64,000 nt of DNA, taken from Desmodesmus armatus. Lineage: Eukaryota > Chlorophyta > Chlorophyceae > Sphaeropleales > Scenedesmaceae. Numbering within the stretch: position 1 is the first letter of the stretch; every line of letters starts with the position of its first letter. The notes under the pieces are model-generated. The model was not told the origin of the DNA. It saw only the letters and a program-made list of their open reading frames with translations, and did no database searches. This document shows, one piece after another, positions 38,886-54,334 of the stretch. The position numbers and the translations under genes are program-made. The DNA lies in the NCBI GenBank assembly GCA_007449985.2, contig VIIQ02000268.1, forward strand, positions 48,182 through 112,181. Direction: 5' to 3'.

Positions 38886-41080
38886 ACGGACAGCACTCAA
38901 GGCACCCTACACCAATCATGTGACGTGGCCATCTTTCGCCCCACTGCACGAGGGGGCCAGGCAGGGCGGCACAGGAAGTCATGTAGGAAGCTGTGTGGCT
39001 CAGTGGCGTGCAGTGGTGGCTCGCTAGGGCCGTCTTTCTGGGCAGTGCATCATCAGTCATGTACCGTACATGACTCAGGCTGAGCCTGAGGGCGCAGTCA
39101 ACAGTCAACTGGGTGTTGCAGCTGTTGGGACCACTGGTAGCTGGGCTCCATAGCATATGGGGTGTTTCGCAGGAGGGGCGGCAAAGGATCCTGCAGTGTT
39201 GCAGTCTTGTGTGTTACAGTTGTTGGGGCCGCTGGTAGCTGGTCTCACACACATGGGGTGTTTGCGGAGATCTGGAGGGATCGTATAGACGGTTGTCTGG
39301 AAAATCTGGCATAGGCAGTTGCACCTCCGCACGTGTATGTGTGTCAGTGAAGGGCCCTATATGTACAGCTGCTAGCTTGTGACAAGCATAGTAGGCTTGT
39401 GTCGCGGGGTGTGTGTGGCATGATTACGCGAAGCTGCTCTGCAGCTGTCAGTTCAAACGAGGTTACAGTGTGGTTCGTTTTTGTGTGTTTGTGGTTGACA
39501 AGCATTAGAGGCCTTTTTCGCATCCGCAGATGTTCTGGACAACTGTTGGCACAAGGCCCCTGCTGGCTATGCATATGTTGTGGTGGGCAGTGCATGTATC
39601 AAAGGCATGGCCAGTGAGCCGGCATGTATTCAATGCAACCCATGCAGTTGCAGGGGTATACTACTTATGCCCGAGGTGTTGCTGTACATTCTACGGGGTA
39701 GGGATTCATGGTGGGGTGTGCAGGAACGGGACCCACCCTGCGGCCCACATTGTGCACACAAATTGGTCAAGCCTATAGGTACTGGGTGGAGTGTACAACA
39801 GAAGATCTCACAGTGTGGCTGTGTTTGGGGACGCATTGTGGGCCCCTAGTGCAGCTGGGCAAGTTGAATGGCAGGCAGGTTCACCACATGGTCCCACCTC
39901 CTGACACGCCTACGAACGTGCTTCCAACACATGCGGGATGTGTCCTGTATGTGGGCTGTGTCATGATGCGGTGCAAGATACAGATTTGGCATTGGTAGTA
40001 GGCGCAGCTGTTCTGTGCTACTTGGGCATCCAGCAGCAGCAGCTGATCTTGCAGTTACATGTTTGTGCTGTGCTTGGTTTTTGCGGACAGCCCCAAGCAG
40101 CCCTCATCTGATGGGGTTGGTGCACGTGTTTGGGGTGTTTGTGGGATCCGCAAGGGCTAGTGTGGCGGTCAGTGCAACTTGGTTGGCGTGGCGCAAGCAA
40201 ATGGGACATGAAAACCAGCTGGCTGGTGGTCTTTGCAGCATCCCTGTCTGGTGCATTGTGCTGAGTTGGCTGATGCGATGGATAGCTGGTGAAGGGACTC
40301 AAAAAACCCCTTGATTCAAAATGATGTTGTCACTCTGCAAGGTTACCATACATCAATGTACACAACACCAATGGCTGCAACCCAGAACTGCAGAGAGCAA
40401 CATGCTCACAGCAGGCAGCTTACAGCCGAATGGCTCCTGCAGGACTTGCAGAGCTCTGGCATGGACTCAACAGGTGCTGGTGCCATCAACGTCCTGACGC
40501 AGCCAATGCATGCATCCACAGCGACATGTAAGTGCATGGTAGCTGCATACAACCACAGTTGACAGCTGCACGCCAGCAAATATGATGCCCCTCAGCCACC
40601 AAAGGGCATACGAATCAGATTTGAAGTCCACACTTATCAAGCAGGGGCTGTTCAGCAGTACATGCCACACATGATGTCCCAACTTGGCACCAATGCACCA
40701 GCAAAACAACGCGGTGCTCAGCACATTCTGACCTGCTGGCCATCAACTGCAACCATGCATCGACCAACTTGGTCATTGAACCACGGTGTGCCTGAACTTC
40801 CGGCTTGGCACAAGCCTTGATAGCAACATCAACCACAAAAGCAACCACAACAAGCTACAGGCCAGCAGTGGCTAATGGCAAGCGTACTGCACACCGCAGC
40901 ACGCTTGCCATTAGGCCCACTCCACGTCACCATAGCCAACCAAAAACTGGATCGCACTGTACGGTACCTCACTTTGGGATGCACACTTGGACAGCGGCAG
41001 CCGCAACATGCCCCTTCAGACATTCACGCCACAACAGTGTGTCCAGCTAGGCATTGATGGGAAATTAGGAAGGTCACACA
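38886..41080. other. Intergenic; local direct repeat and a hairpin, no gene
   Basis: About 70 bases are repeated at 39112-39180 and 39213-39280 (TTGGG.CC.CTGGTAGCTGG ... ATGGGGTGTTT). A 14-bp perfect hairpin, CTAATGGCAAGCGT and its complement, lies at 40872-40885 / 40901-40914 with a 15-base loop. I found no splice-consistent exons. Confidence 0.4.
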
Positions 41081-41095
41081 CTAAGGTTCACTCAC

Positions 41096-42147
41096 TTCAA
41101 AAATCCCCAGTTCTGCTGCATCTGATATGCTGCAGCCCAGCAGCAGCTGTGCTGGCAGCCGGATGATGGTGGGCCCGAAAATTGAGCCTGCAATTCGGAT
41201 TTTGATCTGCGCCTTTGCAAACGAGTCCAACTCAACGTTGACCATGTCACCTCCCCTTGCCCCACCAAAGTCACGCAGCAGCACCGCATCAAACTTCAAA
41301 ATTTTGGTGCTTGCGCTGTATGCTGGCAACTCAATTGGCTTGAGCAGGCCGCTGTGGCCAACACGACCCGGCACGAGGCTGCAAGGCTGTGACAGGGCGC
41401 TGTTGATATAGGCCTCCTTCCCGAGTGTGCTGCTGCCTATGGCTGCCTCCAATACCGCATCACTGAAGACCATGCCCATGGTACCGCACAGCAGGCGCGT
41501 GCCGCCGGGCAAGACATTGTGCATGATGAACTGGTGCATCATATCAAGCAGAGGCTGCAAGTGCAGCGCATGTGCCAGCTGCAGCAGAGTGGCTGTCTGC
41601 TTTGCGACCTGCTGCTGCAAATCAAGGCGCTGCTCAGTAGATGCCAGTTGTTCACCTATTTCAGCACGCTGCTGCAGGTTAACTTGAACCAGCTGCTTGT
41701 CAAGGTCGGGGGAGAACCCATAGCAGCAACCAGGCAAGGGCAGCTCCAGCACCTGCTCCGGCAGCTGCACGACGAACTTGAGCTGCGGCAGCTGTCTGCA
41801 TGCTGCCCTGCACAAGCCCTTGAATGAACCCACTGCCTGTGCGAACGCAAGCACCTGTGCCAGCCCTGTCACTGTGCTGAGCTGGGCGATGCTGTCCGGC
41901 TCAAGCTGCTGGTCTTCAGCATAGATGTGGCTATACCCACACTGCAGCCAGCAGCTGACTGTCTCACGGCTGAAGGGCTGGCCGTCATGTAGCAGCCCAC
42001 TGACGTCCCACTCTGCTGCATCTGCTGGCAGTGCCCTGGCACAGGAGCTGAGCGTGCGCAGCACAAGGCTCTCTGCTGGCAGCGCCTCCCTGCTGCCGCC
42101 CTAATTTGGATGTCCTCATACTCCCTATCACGCTTCCGAGAGGTCAT
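41096..42147 (-). CDS. Possible BTB-type protein, one frameshift near its start
   Basis: The minus-strand ATG at 42147 gives MTSRKRDREYEDIQIRAA, and a second frame continues ALPAESLVLRTLSSCARALP. Adding one G to the GGG run at 42088-42090 (sense) joins them. 'DIQI...LPAESLVLRTLSS' resembles the start of a BTB/POZ domain (DVxI..., HxxVLxxxS), followed by a helical region (VTGLAQVLAFAQAVGSFKGLC) and about 150 residues I do not recognise. The body ends at a GAA|GTGAGT donor at 41096; reading through gives a stop at 41081. Further exons were not found. About 345 residues are visible. The family call is tentative. Confidence 0.4.
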
Positions 42148-43692
42148 AATGGACGACTTTTGTCCGATCCAGGAGCACAGTTCTGATCAATTGATCAAGC
42201 TGGAAGATGTATTGTTTGCGGGAACGGAGACAGCCGCGTGAAACTCTCGTTGGCCAACTCAGTGCAAATTGCAGGGAATACGGTGCTCTACAACTCATTC
42301 GATTGTCAGCTTCAGAGGTTTGTTTTGAATTATTTTGAATTTGCCTGGCAGGATCAAGCTCAGGGATGTACCGTTTCACTTTTCCGAAATTTCATGTGTG
42401 AATTATCAGTGAAAATTTTATGAAAATTTCACGCCCCAACACCGCCCTTACATCGGGGTGAAATTTTGAAAAGGGCCTTCTGACAGTGCTCTGCACTGCT
42501 GCAGCAGCTGCTGGACCCCTCCCTCATCGCCTAGCACTGCTGCTACCGACTGTTAACAACATAAGAAACATAACTTGTACATACAGTCCACATGGAACTA
42601 GCATAGTGGTGCAGCACAACCGCTTGGTGCCTTCCATGGATGGATGGGTGCAACTACCACTATGGTCACCAGAAATCCATGGATCGTCCAGGGCAGGTCC
42701 ACAGGGGTAATCTCAAGTCCAGGACCTACAGCTTTCCTGGATAAGCTGTGGACAGCAGTAGGTGTAAGCCCAGTTTGCAGTAGCTCAACTGGTTGTGGTT
42801 AGCACTATGTCTTTCTATCTCAGGCATGCCCTATCAGCCTAGCACCCACCACCTGCTTGTGTATAGAGACCTTGCTGGAATGCAAGGCGGTGCAGGAAGC
42901 CTGGTGCTTCACGTTTATGGGATATTGGGCTTTGACGTCATTTCGGTCGGGGCATTCAACGTGTGATGGGGCTGGTTCCAACATACGATGATTGTTTCAC
43001 GGCCCTGTTGACGCAACCCAAAGGCTCCTCAGCTGCTGCAGCAAGGGTAGCAGAGAATCTTGGCATGCAGGACCCCTGCAAGGCTTGCATCCAGCACCGA
43101 TCAAGTGTTGACATGTACATTGTACAGGCCTTCATAGTGCTGATCAACATGCATATAAATGGCATACACAACCACTCCATTACATAGCAGCTGCAGCCAC
43201 ACAACAGGTGGGATCCAAATGCAGCTATTGGCACCCCGGGTGCCACACCCGTAGCGGCGAAACAGGCAATACATGGTGCAGGAAGTGTGGCACTGTACCG
43301 GTGTCAAGGCAGAAAGACTGTAAGGTTTCGGACACACGTTGGGCTGAGTGCATCCCCCGCAAACACAACCATCCACCACCCGCATGCTTGGCAAGCACAG
43401 CTGTTGGGCACAGCAGCTGCATTTAACAACACTTGCTTGCAGGGCGCTTGCGGGGCTTGCTGGCCACCACCACTACATCTGCTGCTGCAGCTGCTCCTGC
43501 CCACCACTGTTGCCTTTGCCCTTGCCGCTGCTGCGCTGTTGCTGCTGCTGCTGCTGCTCGTTCTGCCGCAGCCCCTGCTGCGAATGGGGCAGTGCGTGCA
43601 GCATTCAGCACCAGCCAATTGGATTTCTACCTGCCACTTGGTAGCATGACTGCCCAGAAAAGGTGATGGAGCCGAGTGCGCAGCAAGTCTGC
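42148..43692. other. Intergenic, AT-rich in its first 350 bases; no gene
   Basis: Between 42210 and 42480 the base composition is clearly more AT-rich than elsewhere, with GAAAATTTTATGAAAATTTC-type words. The rest is CTG/CAG-rich near 43480-43560. A Cys-rich open stretch at 43208-43340 was considered and not accepted. Confidence 0.4.
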
Positions 43693-44465
43693 TCAGAATG
43701 CAAGGGAGTCCTGCTGCTGCTGTTGTGCTCCTGCTGCGTCTGCCCCCTGCTGCTTGCCCAGTGCTGCTGTGACGGCCTTGTGCTTCCCCCTCAGCGCCTC
43801 TAGCAGGTCATGGAGGGACTCATCCTGCAAGAGCAGCAGCAGCAACAATTGAGTAGGAAGAGAAAGGGAAGAGGTACCAACTTCGTACCCCGTAAAGGGG
43901 GTGACAGATCTGCTAGTGCACGGAGTGGCAGTTTCTGCGCCACGGCATCAATACCTCATTGAGTGCAGCCTGCATGCCTTCTCCGCCCCCCCCCCCTCCT
44001 CTCTTCTCCCTCACCGTAGGATCGTACAGTTGGTACTGCAGGAGGCACTCCTCCATTGCTGCCAGGTTGCGCTCGACACGGGCAGGTATGCTGTCAGGCT
44101 GGGTGCGCTGCAGCAGCCGCAGCGCAGCAACAAAGCCGGCATACTGGCCCACCTCAACACCTGCAGGACGGGAGGGCGGTAGCGCCAGGGCCATTATTCA
44201 AACTGAAAAATGCGTTGCGAAAGAGTTGCTGTGGGTCTGCTAGCCAAGTCTCTTTGCATGATGACTGCTGCGCGTGCTGCTTCCGCGAATGTTGCTAAAC
44301 TGTTTCCTGCTGGCAGTATGCGGTGTGAAACGCTGCTGGTGCAGCTGCTGCTGCTGCTGCTGCTGCTGCCTCATGCGTCGTTGCCCCTCACCTATCTCAT
44401 AGCCCTTCTGCAGCCCCAGTTGTCGCCCCTCTTGCAGCCCCAGCCGCGCCCCCTCACTGCACAGC

Positions 44466-44503
<38 letters not shown>

Positions 44504-44880
44504 GCCAACATGCCAAAGACAAATGTGGTCAGCTCAGCACGACATGGCCAAGTAAAGTAACAGGCCGCGCCGGCGGCATACATGCATCCATGCACCACAC
44601 AGCAGCACAACATGGGTGGCAAAGCAGCTGCGAGGCACATGGCCAGTGTAGGAGGGCTGGTGCAGCAGGGCGCACAGGCAGATGCCAATGACGACAAGCG
44701 AAGTGGGGGGCAATGCTTGTACACATGCAATGCATGCAGGAGGCTGGGGCATATTGCGAGTCGCAATGGTGGTGGTGGTGGGGGGGTCGAAGTGTGCTTG
44801 ACTCACCGCCTGCCCTCCTTGGCTCCCTCCTCCAAGAATGTCTCCTCTAAGGACACTGCTGAGTCAAACAGGTCGTCCAT
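43693..44880 (-). CDS. LTO1: LTO1 / Yae1-domain protein
   Basis: LTO1 (ORAOV1) with Yae1 is the adaptor that recruits the cytosolic iron-sulfur targeting complex to the ABCE1/Rli1 ribosome-recycling ATPase. Four exons join in phase: 44807-44880, 44392-44456, 44015-44160 and 43693-43824, giving 138 aa, the length of human LTO1 (137). The protein starts MDDLFDSAVSLEETFLEEG and then has the diagnostic deca-GX3 pattern (EGAKEGRREGARLGLQEGRQ, LGLQKGYEIGVEVGQYAGF). It ends with a helix (LHDLLEALRGKHKAV) and a Q-rich tail. Exon 2 is only 65 nt and is preceded, in sense, by a long (CTG)n tract at the acceptor. It is divergent from the TcdA-like gene, 411 bases apart. Confidence 0.88.
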
Positions 44881-45291
44881 GCACGACAGGGGAGTCTGAT
44901 ATTGCACACAGTCTGCCCTGGAGCGCTGGCAAGCAAGCAATTGCTGTCAGGCCTTCGGGGGTCCGGAAACCACGGCTGGATCGTCAGAAATCACAGAAAG
45001 TGTCTCTGTCGCGATGAGCGAAGCAGAAAACCACCACTTCCTCCTGGGGACTAAGTTGGATGATACTGCTGCTGTCACCTGAAGTGGGGATGTGTTGCTT
45101 GTGTGGTTGCAGATCGAGCTGTACCTATAAGCGCCAATCTCAGGCAAGCTATACATCGGGGAGGTGCGTGTATCCATGCAGCGATGTCAAAGGTCGATAT
45201 TAGTCATGGATCATGTCATGAAGTCCAATGCCCTTCGATTCAGCTTTATGTCTGCTGAATTAATGTCAAAGCGTCATCATCAAGTACTCCT
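44881..45291. promoter_or_regulatory. Shared upstream region of LTO1 and the TcdA-like gene
   Basis: 411 bases lie between two divergent ATGs. There are no repeats and no coding pattern. Both genes concern translation (ribosome recycling and tRNA t6A), but co-regulation is only an inference. Confidence 0.4.
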
Positions 45292-47668
45292 ATGGCACAT
45301 GTGGTGCATCGTGGCTTCACCAGGCAGGCAGCAGCAGCAGCAGCACTGCCACCTTGGTTGACTTCTGCAACCCCGACAGCACATCACACTGTAAACATCA
45401 GGCACATACAGACGTGCAGAGCAGTATTGCAAGATCACGAGCCTCAGGATACGCAAGCACAGAGGCTTGGCCAGCAGGAGCAGCACCAGCAGCAGCCTCA
45501 GGATGAGTTGCAGCAGGGCCCTCCACCCTCGCCTATCATTGATGACTGGTGTCAGCGCAGTCGGCTGCTGGTGGGGTCTGAGGGGCTGGCCAGGCTGGCA
45601 TCACTCAACGTGCTGCTGGTGGGCCTTGGCGGGGTGGGCAGCTTCGCAGGTGAGGGGCAAAGGGGAAACAAGAGCCGGGGTGGTAGTGGTGGTGGCGGTG
45701 GTCAAGTAAGAAATTATTAGGGAGGTCAAGGTGTGTCCTGATGTGCCAACACCTCACACCGCAGCAGTGGCCATTTGGAGGCTAGCACAACACCAGAGAG
45801 GGTGAGGAGCGGCAAAGAGGGGGGGGGGGCGCAGCAGCTGAGTGTTGCCAAAATGTGACATGGTTGTAATGTGCACTCCACTTTCCTGCTGCTGCTGCTG
45901 CTGCCTGCATCCCTGGAACATCTGTGTCACCCATCCTTCCTGCAGCGGAGTTTCTGTGCCGTGCTGGTGTTGGTTCCATGACCATCGTTGATGGTGACAC
46001 AGTGGACACCACCAACCGCAACAGGCAGCTGCCAGCCCTGCGCAGCACTGTGGGCCAGCTCAAGACACAGGTGGTGGCGCAGCGACTGACAGACATCAAC
46101 CCTGGCGTTCAGCTCACCATTCACCAGGTGCGCATGCGTGGAGGGAAGTAGGGATGGTGGGTGGGTGGTGGTGGTGGTGCGAGGGGGGGGGGGTGTCAGG
46201 TGCACTGTGCTGGCAGCAGCTGCTCACACTCCCAAGCTGTCACCGGCCTCAACACAGCAGGTGTCACCCCCTCACACTGCAGTTGTCCTGCATCATGCAT
46301 CCGTTGCTTACTAGCTACTGCGGTTGTGCCCTTGCTGTCTGCTGCTGCTGCTGCTGGGACAGGAGTTCCTTGACCCTGTGCGTGCTTCCAGTCTGGTGCA
46401 GCAGCAGGCCTACCACTACGTCATAGACTGCATCGACAGTGTGGCACCCAAGCAGGCACTGCTGCTGGCAGGACACACAGCAGGTGAGCAGGACTGGCGC
46501 GCGCTGCACCGGCACTGTTGTACATCACAGGTCGTATGAAACTGACTGCAATTGCAGGAACGCGCACCCTGCTGCCTCCTGTGCAACTGCTGGTTCACTG
46601 CGCAAGTGGTGCCTCGCTGTAAGCTCTGTGCTGCTGTTCCGTGCCAGTCTTGCTATGCTGTGCTGTATAGCCTAGTTGCTTGCATGCCTGCTGTGCGGCG
46701 TGCTGTGCTGCGTGCCTGCGTGCTGCTGCAGCGAGCGCGAATAAATGGCCGTGCCAAGCGCGCCCAACGGCTGCTGTTGCGCGCGCCAACAGCTGCTGCT
46801 GCCGCGCGCGCCAAGTCCTCATGCTGCTGTGCACTCAGACTGCTGCTGCTGCTGCTGCCGCTGCGCTGCTGCAGGCATCCCCACCATCAGCAGCATGGGC
46901 GCAGGTGGCCGTCTTGATCCCAGTAGGGTGCGGCTGGCCGACATCAGCGCCACACACAACGACGCGTTTGCAGCAGTGGTGCGCAAGAGGCTGCGCAAGG
47001 CAGGGGTGACCAGCGGCATCACAGTCGTGTTTTCTGACGAGCCTGCACAGCCAGCCAGCCTGGCCCTGACGCAGCAGCAGTACAAGCGCAGCTACTTTGG
47101 GACCTCCAGCTACATCCCAGCACTGTTTGGGCTGTACATCGCCAGCCATGTGATACGCTGTGAGGTGGAGGCGGGGTACAAGGCACCTAAGCCGCCAAAG
47201 GCATCCAGCAGCAGCAGCAGCAGCAGTGCTGGGCGCAAGTCTAGGAAGCGCAAGGCGGGTGCCTCCCCAGGAAGTAGCAGGGGCGGCAGCGGCTCAGGTG
47301 CTGGTGGCAGCAGCAGGGGCAGCAGGGGCAGCGCTGGCAGCAGTGTTGACAGCAGCGGTGACAGCGACGTCCACTGTGCTGCTGCTGGTGCTGCTGCTGG
47401 TGTGGAAGGATCTCCTGCAGCTGCAGCAATGGTTGCTGCCATGTCTCACCCTCCTGCAGAGCCTGGGTACAGTTCTGACTCCTGCAGCACTGCCGGCAGC
47501 CGCGGCAGTCAGGAGCGCAGGAGCAGCAGCAAGGACAGCAGCAGCAGCAAAAGCGGGGCGCAGCTGCCGCCATCTTTTGGTGCAGCGTCGACGGGTCAGC
47601 AGGGCCTGTTTCTCAGCTTTGATGGCAGTCAGGGGGTGGGTATGGGAATGGATGGGGAGGGCTTGTGA
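45292..47668 (+). CDS. TCD: TcdA/Tcd-type tRNA t6A dehydratase (ThiF/E1-like)
   Basis: Members use ATP to cyclise t6A37 of ANN-decoding tRNAs to ct6A. Exons 45292-45649, 45946-46127, 46363-46483 and 46875-47668 join in phase (484 aa). The ATG at 45292 opens a basic, Ala/Gln-rich leader of about 75 residues that may be an organelle presequence (yeast Tcd proteins are mitochondrial). The core has DDWCQRSRLLVGSEGLARL, the nucleotide loop VLLVGLGGVGSFAAEFLCRAG, TTNRNRQLPALRSTVGQLK, YVIDCIDSVAPK and SSMGAGGRLDPSRVRLADIS, all in E. coli TcdA order. After the AHVIRCEVEAG-like end there is a tail of about 170 residues rich in Ser, Gly and Lys (KSRKRKAG), unusual for the family. The stop at 47668 could be replaced by a later exon. 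Confidence 0.88.
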
Positions 47669-48324
47669 GGCACAGGGGCAAGCAGCAGTCTGTGCTTTCC
47701 ACCGGTACAACACACCAGCACAACACCAATGGCCTTGCATCTGGCATCTGGTGAGGCCTTTGGGGTGTCACCATCGCAGGGGGCCCACAATGCGCAGGCG
47801 TCTAGCTGGACCTGCTACTGGATATGTACTGGTTTCCTCTGATTTATATATTCCTCTGATTTTGGGGCACGGGGGGGGTATGGAAAGATGTGTTCGTGCA
47901 CCCCTGGCCCCCAGCATGTGTTGGGTGCTGTGCTGTGGAGCTTATTCCCCAGGTCAGACGGTTGCTCCAGCTGCACATTGTGCTGCACAATGCGTAACAC
48001 ATCTGGTCGTTCTGTGTTGTGCCTAGGCTTCTTGCCTGAGCAGGGCAAGGTTGTCATTGTGTTATGACAGCTGTTGGATGTAGGTTGGTGCTGAGCACTG
48101 CTTCCCGACTTTTACTGAATCATTTCATAAGTTTGAACTTTTATCGACGCTGTTCCAATCGTTTTGTCGCTTGCCAGACATTGTAGTGCCCTTTGCTCTT
48201 GGTCCTGTTTGTAGCACGCTTCATGCGTTTTCGGTGATACATTATCTTCAAGGATCTGCTGTTGAGTGCTTATTTGAGGCGGCAGTCGGAGAGGCCGCAG
48301 CGGGAGAAAGCAGCACACGTGGCC
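47669..48324. other. Spacer between TcdA-like and kinase genes; no gene
   Basis: Genes on both sides run in the same direction. The interval should hold the TcdA-like 3' UTR and the kinase promoter. A T-rich stretch around 48100-48160 is the least GC-rich part. No motif was identified with confidence. Confidence 0.4.
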
Positions 48325-52533
<4,209 letters not shown>

Positions 52534-54091
52534 GCCTTGAGCCAGCAGGAGCGCTAGCAGTGCAGGATGGTGTCACGCTTGCAGGAGCCATAAGATGATG
52601 GTCCAGTGGGTTGTTTGTCTCGACATCAGTGCGGCAGGAGGTGCCAAAGGGGAGGTGGGCTGTGCTGATGCTGCAGTAAGGGTGTGTGTGTGTGTGGGGG
52701 GGGGGGTCAGGGGCAATAAGCAACAGCCATGCCGGCAGCTGCAGTTTGGTCTGTTTGAAGGACATGTACTGGCAGTGAAAGCCGTTGAGCCTGCAGTGCA
52801 GGGTGAGGGATGGCTTGCATCAGGACCGCCGGTCCTGAGCGGTCCGCTGGGCATTGTCCTGGGCAGGTTGGTGAGCTTGTGGCAGGAGCAGGCTACTGGT
52901 GTTGCAGTGCGCACAGGCTCGGTGGGAAGACAGGCTTGCTGGTGTACAGACATATGTTGGTTTGACTTGACTGGTGTTGTGACTATCATGTCAGTCGTGT
53001 ACTGGGAATGGCAGTGCTGACGGCAGGTGTAGTTGGCGGTGGTGGTGGTGCATGTGTCACAATTGCATGTGACACAGCACTTGGCGGTGCCGAATTCCTT
53101 TGACATAGCCTGCAAGGTGCTGCCATATTGGGCGCCTTTGAGGGCAGACCTGTACCACCGGCGGGCTGAACTCAACCGGGTCAGGGCCTTGGTGGCAGCC
53201 TGCCAGATTTGCTGCATCACTCTTTGGTGCCGGCCCACACACTCACTTCAAGTTGTTTGTTTGCTGGGTGTGCGGCTGTGATGCTTTGCTGTGTGTTGGC
53301 TGTGATGCTTTGGTTCAAGGATTTGTCCTGGGTGCCGGCACCGAATTGTACCCTGCAATGGGTTGCTGCGGCTGCTGCATGTCCCCTGAACTGAGCAGCA
53401 TCAGCTGTGTGACTGTGACATGTCATGATTCCGAATGATCAACTCAATACCGAATGATCAACTCAATAAATGATACCTCTGCCTCTGCTGCGACGGGCGA
53501 GGATTACCAAAGACAGCTCCATGGCTGTGTGGCACACACAGCAAGTGTGGCTGCATGGAGAATGGTGTTGGGGGTAAACCATATCCCAACACAAGCGACT
53601 TGTAACTGTGACGGGCTGTGCTACCACCATTGCGTCATCTGCAGGTCGGATGTGTCTGTCAATATGTGTCCCAACAAGCCCATGACACCAAGTTCACCGC
53701 CTTGCTGCAGCCTCTCAGGCTTGTGGTAGCAACGTAAGGGCTCCATTTCACAACCAATCAACCGTTGTAGCGTGGAACCTCAACATAAAAGAACTGCACA
53801 CAGCAACCTGCTGACCTCTAGTCCTACAGATTAGCAGAGAGAGCTGGTGCACAAGGTCCAAGGGCCCCCACTTGCCTCAGACACTCATAGCACCAACATT
53901 TGTTGTACAAAACACATGGGAACAGCACACCATACAGTACACAGCAACAATTGCAACACAAAGGAAGGAGACTTGATTGAGCGTTCGCTTATGGCTGGAC
54001 CGCCAAGGGCCCCGCCTGTATGAACATAGCCCACCACATACATAACACAGCTTGGTGAGGGCTGAGCATCAACAACCACAGCGAACGATAG
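52534..54091. other. Intergenic between convergent genes; no gene
   Basis: A 19-base direct repeat, CCGAATGATCAACTCAATA, occurs twice back to back at 53433-53470. G-run and GT repeats lie near 52685-52707. No exon series was seen on either strand. Confidence 0.4.
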
Positions 54092-54289
54092 CTACAACTG
54101 TCCCTGCAAGTGTGCGTCAGGACTACTACAGCCATTCTCCCGCGGCTGCTGCTGTTGTTGAACATTCTGCTGCTGCTGCTGCTTTTGTAGGTCATCCATA
54201 GTCGCCCGAAACTCAGCTACTGATGCCGCCATGGCTGCCGCATCCGGCAACACCCCCGCCGTTCCTGCTGCTACTGCTGATGGTGGCGC

Positions 54290-54334
<45 letters not shown>

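Noticed and set aside
43208..43340. Small zinc-ribbon-like protein (C..H...C, WCRKCG)
   Set aside because: One short Cys-rich stretch without splice context, start or family match.
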